From Bordetella sp. LUAb4 (GTDB lineage: Bacteria; Pseudomonadota; Gammaproteobacteria; Burkholderiales; Burkholderiaceae_B), in the NCBI RefSeq assembly GCF_021325795.1, contig NZ_JAHPZX010000007.1, positions 62,001-126,000 on the forward strand: a stretch of 64,000 nucleotides of DNA, written 5' to 3'. The stretch's first letter is position 1. The number at the start of each line of letters is the position of its first letter. The position numbers were made by a program, and so were the translations under genes. The notes under the pieces were generated by a model that worked only from the letters and a program-made list of their open reading frames with translations, did no database searches and was not told where the DNA came from. Below are positions 1 to 8,242 of this stretch, piece after piece.

Positions 1-84
1 CCGCGTGGACTTTGGTCGCCGCTTCCGTCGCGGGGACACGGCGCGCGACGTTGTTCCTCTCCGTTGTTCTTCATTTGCATCCCT

Positions 85-1299
85 ATGTCCATTTCTCCTG
101 GCGTGGCTGACAGCCGCGCCCCTGCTTCCATTGCGCTTTCCCGCGCTGAAACACGGCGTGCGCTGTTTGCCCTGGGCGTCGGCGGCTTTGCCATCGGCAC
201 CGGCGAGTTCGTCATCATGGGCCTGCTGCCGGACGCGGCGCGCGATCTTGGGATCAGCATCCCACAAGCGGGCCACCTCATCAGCATTTACGCCTTGGGC
301 GTGGTGATCGGTGCGCCCTTGCTGGCGGTGCTGGGTGCGCGGTGGGCGCGGCGCAGCTTTCTCATCGGTCTGATGCTGGTGTTCGCGCTGGGCAATTTCG
401 TCAGTGCGGCCGCACCCGGTTTCGGCTCCATGGCCTTGGCGCGTTTCGCCACCGGCTTTCCCCACGGAACGTATTTCGGCGTCGCGGCCCTGGTTGCCGC
501 GGGCCTGGTGCCACCGCATCGACGCGCGCAGGCCGTCGCCATGGTGCTGCTGGGATTGACCATCGCAACCTTGGTCGGCGTGCCCATTGCCGCGGCCATC
601 GGGCAAGTATTGGGTTGGCGTTCGGCGTTTGCCATCGTGGGCGCCATCGGCTTGCTCACGGCCTATTCCGTGTGGCGTTGGGTCCCTTACACCGCCGGTG
701 ACAAGCGCGCCAGCCCCCTGCGCGAGCTGGGCGCCTTGCGCAACAAGCAGGTGGTGCTGACCTTGGGTATCGGCGCCATTGGCTCGGGCGGCATCTTCAC
801 GGTCTTCAGCTACATCAAGCCCACCATGACCGAGCTGGCCCATATGCCGGAAGCCTGGGTCCCCGTGGTCTTGGCGCTATTCGGTCTGGGGATGGTCAGC
901 GGCAACCTGATGGGTTCGCGCTTCGCCGATCGCAATATGGAAAAGACCATACGCTACGTGCTGGTTTGGGCGGCGATAGTCATGGGGGCGTTTTATCTGT
1001 CGGCCAGCAGCCCCTTCCTGGGGCCGCTCAACGTGCTTCTGATCGGCACCGTGGTGGCGCTGGCGGCGACGCTGCAGACCCGCCTGATGGATGTCGCCGG
1101 TGATGCGCAGACGCTGGCCGCTGCCTTGAACCATTCCGCCTTCAATATCGCCAACGCGCTGGGCGCATGGTTGGGCGGGCTGTCCATCGATGCGGGCCTG
1201 GGCTGGTCGTCGACCGGATGGGTGGGCAGCCTGCTGGCGCTCGCGGGCCTGGGCATCCACGCCTGGGCCTTGGCGGATATGCGCGCACGGGGGCGTTGA
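85..1299 (+). CDS. MFS efflux transporter (AraJ/YdhP-like)
   Basis: Inner-membrane major facilitator superfamily protein of about 404 residues, the usual 12-helix length. After a short polar N-terminus it has the drug:H+ antiporter (DHA1) style first helix with GTGEFVIMGLLPDAARDLG, followed by alternating hydrophobic stretches to the end. This N-terminal motif is typical of the sugar/drug efflux branch that includes AraJ and YdhP. I chose the ATG at 85; an in-frame TTG at 64 is possible but would add seven residues without a better ribosome site. It stands alone and converges with the nitroreductase gene. The substrate cannot be told from sequence; export of a small metabolite or drug is inferred from the family. 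Confidence 0.85.
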   Translation: MSISPGVADSRAPASIALSRAETRRALFALGVGGFAIGTGEFVIMGLLPDAARDLGISIPQAGHLISIYALGVVIGAPLLAVLGARWARRSFLIGLMLVFALGNFVSAAAPGFGSMALARFATGFPHGTYFGVAALVAAGLVPPHRRAQAVAMVLLGLTIATLVGVPIAAAIGQVLGWRSAFAIVGAIGLLTAYSVWRWVPYTAGDKRASPLRELGALRNKQVVLTLGIGAIGSGGIFTVFSYIKPTMTELAHMPEAWVPVVLALFGLGMVSGNLMGSRFADRNMEKTIRYVLVWAAIVMGAFYLSASSPFLGPLNVLLIGTVVALAATLQTRLMDVAGDAQTLAAALNHSAFNIANALGAWLGGLSIDAGLGWSSTGWVGSLLALAGLGIHAWALADMRARGR

Positions 1300-1359
1300 G
1301 TCCTGACGCGTTGGGGGTGCCGGTCCTCGCGTATCGACCAGCGTGGGGGCCGCTATTCC

Positions 1360-2208
1360 TTAACGCAGCAGGAAGCCCAATTCGTTCAGGATGGCACGCA
1401 GGTCGTAGCGCTGGTCGGCCGGGTTGGCGTTCAGGCGGTTCAGGATGTGATCGGTCCAGAGCGGATGTTCGATCGACTGCTTCTTCCAGAACGCATCCAG
1501 TGCACGGTTATAGGTGGCTACGGCTTTCAGTTGCGCGGCGCCGTCGTAATACTCGTGATGCAGCACGGCGGCTTGCGGCAAGCGCGGCTTGACGTGGTGC
1601 GAGGTGGATTCATCGGCGTAACCGATGGCCGTGCCGAACACGGGAAAGACGTGCGGCGGCAGCTTGAGATCCGCCGCCAGCGACCGTACGTGGCTGCGTA
1701 TGGCGCCGACGTAGACAGCACCCAGGCCCAGGGATTCCGCGGCGAGCACGGCATTCTGCGCGGCCAGTCCGGCTTCCACCGATGCCAGCACCACGGATTC
1801 GATGAAGTCGCCGCCATCGATGGCCTTGTCCTGGTCTTTCGATACTTGCCCTGCACGCGAGAAATCGGCCAGCCAGATCAGGAACAGGGGCGCCTGACGC
1901 ACGAAGGTTTCATTGCGCGTGCCCACGGCCAGCCGTGCCTTGTGCTCAGGATCCTGGATCGCGATCACGCTCCACACTTGCAGGTTCGACGATGTCGACG
2001 CCGACTGCGCCGCCGCGATCAGGGTCGGCAATACTTCGGGCGCCAAGGGCGTAGGCGCGAAGGCGCGCACGGAGCGGTGGCCCAGCGCCAGGCGTATGGT
2101 CGGGTTGTCGAGGACGGGATAGCCGCCGGCGACTTCGGCGCCGTAGCGATCGGTCAGCAGATCTTCAACGGCGGAAAACGATGCAGAGGATGATGTCGTA
2201 GCGGTCAT
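1360..2208 (-). CDS. Nitroreductase family protein (NfsA/FRP-like)
   Basis: FMN-dependent cytosolic oxidoreductase of 282 residues. Near residues 34-60 it has the family's flavin-binding start (TIRLALGHRSVRAFAPTPL, then AAQSASTSSNLQ), where the Arg-Ser pair contacts FMN phosphate. The central part (GLAAQNAVLAAESLGLGAVY) matches the conserved hydrophobic helix and GLG turn of the family. The length fits the NfsA/flavin reductase P branch, which uses NADPH to reduce nitroaromatics, quinones or flavins in two-electron steps. It starts at an ATG at 2208. It stands alone; the roughly 200 bases upstream hold its promoter region. The physiological substrate is unknown. Confidence 0.85.
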   Translation of the reverse strand: MTATTSSSASFSAVEDLLTDRYGAEVAGGYPVLDNPTIRLALGHRSVRAFAPTPLAPEVLPTLIAAAQSASTSSNLQVWSVIAIQDPEHKARLAVGTRNETFVRQAPLFLIWLADFSRAGQVSKDQDKAIDGGDFIESVVLASVEAGLAAQNAVLAAESLGLGAVYVGAIRSHVRSLAADLKLPPHVFPVFGTAIGYADESTSHHVKPRLPQAAVLHHEYYDGAAQLKAVATYNRALDAFWKKQSIEHPLWTDHILNRLNANPADQRYDLRAILNELGFLLR

Positions 2209-2410
2209 TTCGTCGGTCGCGATAAGCCAATGGCCTGTCGACCCTGGACATGACCTCGCACTTCACGCCCGCAGGGTAGGTACGCAGCCATTCACCTTCA
2301 TGCGTGCTCATGCAAAGGTATTTGCAGGGGTAACAGGTGCAATGAGAAGCCCGTATTCTAGGGGCGTGGCTTATATAAAGGGGGTATTAGCTATAGCCGT
2401 ATGCCCCCGG

Positions 2411-3178
2411 TCAAACAAGATTGAGTCCACCATCCGAGAGCAGCACTTCGCCGGTCAGGTAATCGGACGCTACCAGCAGCGCGACCGCCTGCGCGATATC
2501 GGCGGGACTCGCCGCGCGCCGCATGGGCGAGCGTTCCTTCCATAGCTGCTGGGCGTCGGTCCAACTGGCCGTCAGCGGCGTGTCGACCAGACCCGGCGCC
2601 ACGGCGTTCACCCGGATGTCAGGTGCCAGCGTCACGGCGAGCAGCTTGGTGACGTGATTCAAGGCCGCCTTGGTGGCGGCATACGGAATGGAGGCGCCCT
2701 TGGGCCGAATGCCGGCATGGGAACTGATGTTGACGACGCTGGCGGGCCGGCCCCGGCTCGCGACGGCGGCGCGCAAAGCGTCCCGTGCCTCGGTGATCAG
2801 CCGAAAGGGCGCGACCACGTTCACCTCGTACAACTCGTGCCAGACGTCCGGCGTGGCGGCGGCCAGGTCGCCATGGGGGATGACGCGGCTGATGCCGGCG
2901 TTGTTGATCAAGACATCCAGGCGGCCCCATGTCGCGACGGCCTCGGCGATCAGGCGGCCACGCTGCACGTCATCGCCCAGGTCGGCCTGGATATAGACCG
3001 CGTTGCCGAGCTCCGCCGCGAATGCCTTGCCGGCTTCCACCGATTCACGCGAGTGCAGGATCAGGGCGTACCCTTCGCTGGCTAGCCGCCGTGCGACGGC
3101 GGCGCCGATGCCGGATGTCGATCCAGTGACAAGTGCGACGGGGCGGTCGGTGGAATTTGCCGGGGCAGGCAGGGTCAT
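2411..3178 (-). CDS. SDR family NAD(P)-dependent oxidoreductase
   Basis: Classical short-chain dehydrogenase of 255 residues. It shows the Rossmann glycine motif TGSTSGIG near the N-terminus, NNAG after beta-4, the catalytic Ser in VVNISSHAG and the catalytic YAATK pair, then the APGLVDTPL segment typical of ketoreductases related to FabG. The start at 3178 is chosen because GAGGAGA lies about seven bases upstream; a start at 3226 would add 16 residues that do not fit the family. It probably reduces a keto group or oxidises an alcohol with NAD(P). It is followed upstream by the ketopantoate-reductase-like gene on the same strand with an 80-base gap, so they may share a transcript. Substrate unknown. 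Confidence 0.88.
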   Translation of the reverse strand: MTLPAPANSTDRPVALVTGSTSGIGAAVARRLASEGYALILHSRESVEAGKAFAAELGNAVYIQADLGDDVQRGRLIAEAVATWGRLDVLINNAGISRVIPHGDLAAATPDVWHELYEVNVVAPFRLITEARDALRAAVASRGRPASVVNISSHAGIRPKGASIPYAATKAALNHVTKLLAVTLAPDIRVNAVAPGLVDTPLTASWTDAQQLWKERSPMRRAASPADIAQAVALLVASDYLTGEVLLSDGGLNLV

Positions 3179-3257
3179 GGCTTGCGTCTCCTCGATTTGG
3201 GCTTGGCAGGAGGGTAGCAGGTCCAAGGCCGCGTCAGCGCCGGCGGTCCTTGCAGCC

Positions 3258-4193
3258 TCAGGATCCCGTCGCCGCCTGTTGGCGTGCGTAGACTTGCAAG
3301 TGGCAGTAGGACGCGCGTATCAAGGGCACGTCGATGTCGTGCCGTGTGGCACGCGTGATCAGGTCGCCGACGATGGCCTGGGATTCCAGGCGTGGGGCGC
3401 CTTGGGCAATGTCCCGCATCATGGATGCCGCCCACTTCGAATTGACGTCGAGCAGCCGCTCTTCCAGTTTGCGGACCTCTTCCCGAGATATGGGATGACC
3501 CTCCGCCTTGGCGACCGACAGGCATTCGGCAATGGCCTGATGCATGAGCCTGGCACCATCCTGCGTTCCCAGGATGTCACCGATGGTGCCTCGCATCAGG
3601 CAGTTCATCAGCGCGCCGCAGGCCAGCATCATCCACTTGTTCCACAAGGCTTGTTCGATGTCGGTCGACAGGGTGCGCACGCCCGGGGATTGTGCGATCA
3701 GCGTATGGAAGGCTTGGGCTTTGGCGGCGGCGGCGTCGGTGCGCGCACCGACGATGACGACATCCGTATTGGCAAGGTGGCGGATGTCGCCTTGCGCGTC
3801 CAGCATGGTGGCGATGTAGGACACGCCGCCGATCACGCGATCCTTGCCGTAGCGCGCGTCGAGCTGGTCGTAGACGCCGACGCCATTGAGGAAGGGCAGG
3901 ATGTGGGGGGTGTGTTCGCCGACGGCCCCTTGGATATCGTCCAGGGCGGCGTCCAGGTCATAGGCCTTGCAACTGAGCAGGATCAGATCGTAATCCGGCT
4001 GTAGCGAGGCGGCGTTGATGCTGCGGACGTGGCCGGAGAAATCGCCCAAAGGGCTATGCACTTGCAAACCGCGCTCAGCCAATGCGGCCGCGCGTTTAGG
4101 GCGGACAAGGAACGTGACATCCGCGCCCGCCTGGATCAACCGTGCGCCATAGTATCCGCCGATGGCGCCCGCGCCGACGACCAGTATCTTCAT
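3258..4193 (-). CDS. 2-dehydropantoate 2-reductase family protein
   Basis: NADPH-dependent reductase of the ApbA/PanE family, 311 residues. The N-terminus carries the Rossmann motif GAGAIGGYYGARL followed by a basic strand end (RPKR) that suits NADPH. The conserved Lys of the family is seen in LLSCKAYDLDAAL, and the C-terminal helical domain holds the usual NKWMMLACGALMN helix. The ATG at 4193 is preferred over an upstream TTG because AGGAG sits close before it. The pathway role of the founding member is reduction of ketopantoate to pantoate for coenzyme A, but betaproteobacteria usually have several paralogues that reduce other 2-keto acids, so I do not assign panE itself. It lies 49 bases after the MATE gene on the same strand. 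Confidence 0.85.
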   Translation of the reverse strand: MKILVVGAGAIGGYYGARLIQAGADVTFLVRPKRAAALAERGLQVHSPLGDFSGHVRSINAASLQPDYDLILLSCKAYDLDAALDDIQGAVGEHTPHILPFLNGVGVYDQLDARYGKDRVIGGVSYIATMLDAQGDIRHLANTDVVIVGARTDAAAAKAQAFHTLIAQSPGVRTLSTDIEQALWNKWMMLACGALMNCLMRGTIGDILGTQDGARLMHQAIAECLSVAKAEGHPISREEVRKLEERLLDVNSKWAASMMRDIAQGAPRLESQAIVGDLITRATRHDIDVPLIRASYCHLQVYARQQAATGS

Positions 4194-4242
4194 GATCAAC
4201 TCCTGAGTTCGTGATGTTGGTGATAGGCGTGGCGCGCGCGTG

Positions 4243-5643
4243 TCACGCGCCTTTCGCGGCCGATGACGGCGCCGCCCATTGCCCGAATTTCACCGAGACG
4301 CAGATGCACACGCCATAGACGACCATGGCCACGGCGCCCGCGGTGAAGAACGCGGTCAAGGAACCGGTGATGGACAACGCGATGCCGCCGACACCCGCAT
4401 AGAGCACCAGCCGAATCGCGCCCGCCAGCAATGGCCACTTGAGTTTGCGTGCGCCTTGCGAGGCGAAATACAGGGAAAAGCCCAGCGCGAAAAAACCGAA
4501 GAAGGGACCGACGATGCGCAGGTAGTGCGCGCCGGTTTCCAGCATCAACGGGTCGCTGCCAAACAGGCGCAGCCAGGCCTCGGGCCAGATCGCGGCAAGG
4601 ATGCCGACGGTTTCCGCCAAGGTGAAGGCCATGGCGGCGCCAGTCAACGCGATGCGGCGCGCGCGTTCAGGCTGGCCGGCCCCCAGGTTGGCGCCGACCA
4701 AGGCCACCATGGGCGCACCCAGGCCGAAGGCGATGGGCATGATCAAGTATTCCAGCCGCGCCGCCGTCGCATAGCCAGCCAATGCTTGCGTGCCGGCGTA
4801 AGCGCTGACAATGGCGGTGGTGATGGCGATGAGGCTGTTGGTCAAGACCGGATTCAGGCAGGCGATGCCGCCGACCGCCAGGATGTTGCGCATGGGCGCC
4901 CAGTGCAGAGGGCCGCGGTGCAGGCGCGCCAGATTGCGCCCGCTGACGCAATACCAGCCCAGCACCAGCGTGCCCGCGCCGTAGTAGGCCACCAGCGCCC
5001 AGGCGCCGCCTGCCACGCCCAACGCCGGTATGGGACCGATGCCGAAAATCAAAGCCGCGGCTGCCGGGATCAACAGGAAAGCACCGCCGCAGATGACCGC
5101 GCCCGGCATCAGCATATTACCGGTGCCGCGTATCACGCTGGCCAGCGCGTTCATGGTCCACATCAGAGGCAGGCCGACGAACAGTACGTGGCCATAGGTC
5201 CTGGCGTATTCCAGCGAAGGGCCGGTGGCGCCCAGGCGTTGGAACAATACGCTGCTGAAGGACAGGAAGATGAGGGTGAAGCCGATCCCCACCAGTGCAT
5301 TCAGCACCACTGCGTGGCGCGCCTGCGAGTCGGCCAGGGCGCCGTTGCCGGCCCCCAGCGCGCGGGCGATGGCCGAGGAGATGCCCCCGCCCATGGCGCC
5401 TTGCGACATGTTCTGCATCAACATCAGCAGGGGAATGACCACCGCGACGCCGGCCAGCGCGTCGGTGCCCAACTTGGCAAGAAACCACATCTCCACCAGG
5501 CCGGTGGAAGACTGCGCCAACATCATCAGCAGATTGGGCCAGCCCATGCGGATCAGCGTCGCTGCGATCGGTGCCTCCAGCATGCCGCGCAAGCGCGCAT
5601 TGGAGGCAGGCGGGGCAGCATTGAGGGTGGGATTGGCCGACAT
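4243..5643 (-). CDS. MATE family efflux transporter
   Basis: Inner-membrane multidrug and toxic compound extrusion protein of 466 residues, the normal length for 12 helices arranged as two six-helix halves. Hydrophobic helices run throughout; the family-typical features visible include the LVEMWFLAKLGTDALAGVAV segment in the first helices and GLGAPMVALVGANLGAGQPE at the start of the second half. MATE proteins exchange cationic drugs for Na+ or H+. The start at 5643 is chosen because GAGGAAT precedes it; a TTG 15 bases upstream is less likely. It is transcribed away from a MarR regulator, with two palindromes between them, so drug-responsive repression by that regulator is a good inference. 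Confidence 0.9.
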   Translation of the reverse strand: MSANPTLNAAPPASNARLRGMLEAPIAATLIRMGWPNLLMMLAQSSTGLVEMWFLAKLGTDALAGVAVVIPLLMLMQNMSQGAMGGGISSAIARALGAGNGALADSQARHAVVLNALVGIGFTLIFLSFSSVLFQRLGATGPSLEYARTYGHVLFVGLPLMWTMNALASVIRGTGNMLMPGAVICGGAFLLIPAAAALIFGIGPIPALGVAGGAWALVAYYGAGTLVLGWYCVSGRNLARLHRGPLHWAPMRNILAVGGIACLNPVLTNSLIAITTAIVSAYAGTQALAGYATAARLEYLIMPIAFGLGAPMVALVGANLGAGQPERARRIALTGAAMAFTLAETVGILAAIWPEAWLRLFGSDPLMLETGAHYLRIVGPFFGFFALGFSLYFASQGARKLKWPLLAGAIRLVLYAGVGGIALSITGSLTAFFTAGAVAMVVYGVCICVSVKFGQWAAPSSAAKGA

Positions 5644-5656
5644 GGATTCCTCGATC

Positions 5657-5710
5657 AATTACTGGCATATGCAAGTAATTCGGCAAATGTACTGGCATAT
5701 GCCAGTATTG
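5657..5710. promoter_or_regulatory. Two palindromic operators between MATE and marR genes
   Basis: 5691-5706 is a perfect 16-base palindrome (ACTGGCATATGCCAGT). 5661-5676 is the same sequence with one mismatch, flanked by AATT on both sides so that the near-palindrome extends to 24 bases (5657-5680). The centres are 30 bases apart, close to three helical turns, so two dimers would bind the same face. MarR-family repressors commonly bind 16-20-base palindromes in a divergent intergenic region, so these are very likely the operators of the adjacent regulator, covering promoters in both directions. Confidence 0.8.
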
Positions 5711-5750
5711 GTCAAGGTGCGTTAAAGTGGGGGCTTCCCTGGAGATACAC

Positions 5751-6218
5751 ATGCCACGGCCTCCTGTTTCGAGCATCAAGGATCCTCTGGTCTGCAACGG
5801 CGCCGCCTTGCGCAAGGCCACGCGCCGGCTGACGCAGCTTTACGACGCCGTGCTGGCGCCTTGTGGGCTGACCATCGTTCAGCGCTCGGTTCTCGTGCAT
5901 ATCGATCGCGGCGATGAGCCCACGCCGTCGGAGCTGGCCCATGCCATGGTGCTGGACCTGTCTGCCTTGGCGCGCAGCCTGAAGCCCTTGGAACGGGACG
6001 GTTATCTGCTGCAGAAGCGTGACGAACGCGACGGCCGTAGCCGCCGCGTGGTGCTGACGGCGCGGGGCAAGGCCAAGCTGGCCGAGTCCAACCAGCTCTG
6101 GCGCAAAGCGCAGGGACGTTTCGAGGAAGTCTATGGCGTCGAGCGCGCGGCCGCCCTGCGCCAGTCCCTGGCGGACATCTTCTCGGATGAATTCGCCCAG
6201 GCATTCAATGAGGCGTGA
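5751..6218 (+). CDS. MarR family transcriptional regulator
   Basis: Winged-helix DNA-binding protein of 155 residues. The middle holds the MarR core: a helix-turn-helix with ELAHAMVLDLSALARSLKPL, then the wing RDERDGRSRRVVLTARGK, which is a hallmark of the family. The start at 5751 has GGAGAT five bases upstream; an in-frame GTG at 5727 lies further back without a site. It is divergent from the MATE pump, with a pair of matching palindromes between the two genes, so it probably represses both genes until a small ligand binds. The ligand is unknown. Confidence 0.92.
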   Translation: MPRPPVSSIKDPLVCNGAALRKATRRLTQLYDAVLAPCGLTIVQRSVLVHIDRGDEPTPSELAHAMVLDLSALARSLKPLERDGYLLQKRDERDGRSRRVVLTARGKAKLAESNQLWRKAQGRFEEVYGVERAAALRQSLADIFSDEFAQAFNEA

Positions 6219-6254
6219 AGCGCTGAAAAGCACGACATACAAAAGCACGACATC

Positions 6255-7199
6255 ATGAAGCACTACACGGTAGCCCAGCTGGAGGCCTTTCTCGCCATCA
6301 GCGAGTGCGGCTCTTTCCGCATCGCGGCGGAACGGCTGGGAATCACGCAGCCGTCGATCTCCTTGCGCATACGTGATCTGGAATCCGCGCTGGGATGTTC
6401 GCTGTTCGTGCGCGGCAAAGGCGGTGTGCGTTTGTCGGAGTCGGGGCAGATCGCCCAGCAGTATGTACAACGCGGCTTCGACGTATTGCAGGAAATGGAG
6501 CGGCGTTTGAGCAGCGGAGACCCGCTGACGGGGTCGCTGCGCCTGGGGTCGTCCAACACCTTTGCCTTGAGCTGCCTGCCGGCGCTGCTGGCCGAGCTGG
6601 AACGGCGTCATCCTACGCTACGGGTGGAGTTGACCATCACCAATAGCGCCGCCTTGCGCCAGCAACTGGATGCGCAGAAACTCGACATCGCTTTTCTGGT
6701 GGATGCGCCGTCCGACCCGCTGCATGTGGTGGAGCCGCTGGCGCTGTGCGAGATCGCGTGGTTCTCGCGACCGGCGTCCACCGGGGCGGTGCGTACGCTG
6801 CGAGCAGGGGATCTGCGGGATCGACGCATCGTGACGATGCCGCCGGCTTCGCCTTTCCACATCATCATCAGCGAGTGGTTCGCGCGGGCCAAAGTGCCGT
6901 TGCCCACGCTGGATATCTGCAATGACATGGCGACGCTGGTGCGCCTGGTCCGGTTGGGCGTGGCGGCCAGCGTGCTGCCGGTGTGCCTGGTGGAACAGGA
7001 TATGGCGATGGGCGGCATCGTGCGGCACAAGACGGTACCGGCGCTGGCGCCGCTGGTGATCTATGCCGCTCATCGCGCCAAGGCGCGGGGGCGGGCGGCG
7101 CGCGTCATCATCGACATCGCGCGTGACGTGGTGGCCAATGCGGGGGCCTATGTTTCGCCGATCACGCCTATGGGGGCAGGGGCCGCCGAGTCGGCATGA
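6255..7199 (+). CDS. LysR family transcriptional regulator
   Basis: LysR-type regulator of 314 residues, the usual length. Residues 1-65 form the winged helix-turn-helix (LEAFLAISECGSFRIAAERL, then ITQPSISLRIRDLESALG); the rest is the two-lobed periplasmic-binding-like effector domain. There is no clear ribosome site, and the upstream bases contain a short direct repeat (AAAAGCACGACAT twice, about 6225-6252). It converges with the isocitrate-lyase/PEP-mutase family gene, so it could regulate the minus-strand catabolic operon at 7315-10421, though the usual divergent arrangement is absent. Alternatively it follows marR in one transcript (36-base gap). Confidence 0.9.
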   Translation: MKHYTVAQLEAFLAISECGSFRIAAERLGITQPSISLRIRDLESALGCSLFVRGKGGVRLSESGQIAQQYVQRGFDVLQEMERRLSSGDPLTGSLRLGSSNTFALSCLPALLAELERRHPTLRVELTITNSAALRQQLDAQKLDIAFLVDAPSDPLHVVEPLALCEIAWFSRPASTGAVRTLRAGDLRDRRIVTMPPASPFHIIISEWFARAKVPLPTLDICNDMATLVRLVRLGVAASVLPVCLVEQDMAMGGIVRHKTVPALAPLVIYAAHRAKARGRAARVIIDIARDVVANAGAYVSPITPMGAGAAESA

Positions 7200-7314
7200 A
7201 GGATGCCGTGGGTGCGTATGCTGGCAGCGGCTTTCACTCGCTTGACGGGCTCGCCAGCAGGGAGCCCGAGGCATTATGGGACCTGGAACCCAAGGCGCCA
7301 GGCCCATTCAACCC

Positions 7315-8193
7315 TTACGGCGCGGCGTACTGCTTTTCCAGCTTGTCGTAGTGCGGCTTGTCCACCAGGCGCTGGCGCTCATTGAAGGGGACCACCAGGT
7401 TGGGATCCTCTTCCAGCATGCCGGTCTTGGACAGGGCGCTGAAGGCCTTCTGCATGCCCAGCACCGCGCCTTGCAGACCCGCGTTGGCGTACAACACGAT
7501 GCCGTAGCCCAGCTCACCCAGGCGGTCGCGCGACAGCGCCGGCGTCTTGCCGCCGATGACGATGTTCATCAGCAGCGGGCGCGGCAGCAGCTTGGGCAGT
7601 TTTTCCACTTCATCCAGCGTGGTGACGGCTTCGACGAACAGCACGTCGGCACCGGCCTCGGCGAAAGCGTGCGCGCGTTCGACCGCGGCTTCGAAGCCGT
7701 GAATCGCGCAGGCGTCGGTACGGGCGACGATAAGCAGGTTGGGGTCATGGCGGGCATCCACGGCGGCGCGGATCTTGCCCAGCATTTCCGCCGTTTCGAT
7801 GACCGCCTTGCCAGCGAAATGGCCGCACTTCTTGGGGTTGACCTGATCTTCCAATTGAATGGCGTCGGCGCCCGCGCGTTCGAAGGTACGCACCGCGAAG
7901 CCCACGTTGACCGCGTTGCCATAGCCGGTGTCGGCGTCGATCAGCAGCGGCAGGTCGACCGCATCGCGCACGCGGGCAGTGTGGTCGGCCATGTCGGTCA
8001 GGCCGATGAAGCTGAGGTCGGGCAGGCCCAGGTACATATTGGTCACGCCCGCGCCGCTCAGGTACAGCGACTGGAAGCCGGCGTCGGCCGCCACACGGGC
8101 GCTCAGGGCATTGAAAGCGCCGGGCATCATCAAGCCCTGGCGGCGCTCGATGAGCGCGCGGAAGTCGGCGCGGCGTTTGGCGGAATCAGACAT
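7315..8193 (-). CDS. Isocitrate lyase/PEP mutase superfamily enzyme
   Basis: Cytosolic TIM-barrel enzyme of 292 residues. It carries the superfamily metal-binding DADTGYGNAVNV segment and a KKCGHFAGK motif equivalent to the KKCGH catalytic-loop signature of isocitrate and methylisocitrate lyases, preceded by IQLEDQ. Members cleave or form C-C or P-C bonds next to a carboxylate: methylisocitrate lyase, oxaloacetate decarboxylase, or PEP mutase. AAGGAG precedes the ATG at 8193. It is the last gene of a minus-strand set with an ACS-type transporter (49-base gap) and an amidohydrolase, suggesting a final cleavage step in breakdown of an imported organic acid. The exact reaction cannot be fixed from sequence alone. 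Confidence 0.85.
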   Translation of the reverse strand: MSDSAKRRADFRALIERRQGLMMPGAFNALSARVAADAGFQSLYLSGAGVTNMYLGLPDLSFIGLTDMADHTARVRDAVDLPLLIDADTGYGNAVNVGFAVRTFERAGADAIQLEDQVNPKKCGHFAGKAVIETAEMLGKIRAAVDARHDPNLLIVARTDACAIHGFEAAVERAHAFAEAGADVLFVEAVTTLDEVEKLPKLLPRPLLMNIVIGGKTPALSRDRLGELGYGIVLYANAGLQGAVLGMQKAFSALSKTGMLEEDPNLVVPFNERQRLVDKPHYDKLEKQYAAP

Positions 8194-8242
8194 TGTGTTC
8201 TCCTTCGGATGGTTTATTGCTTATGGACGTAGTGGCGCGAGT

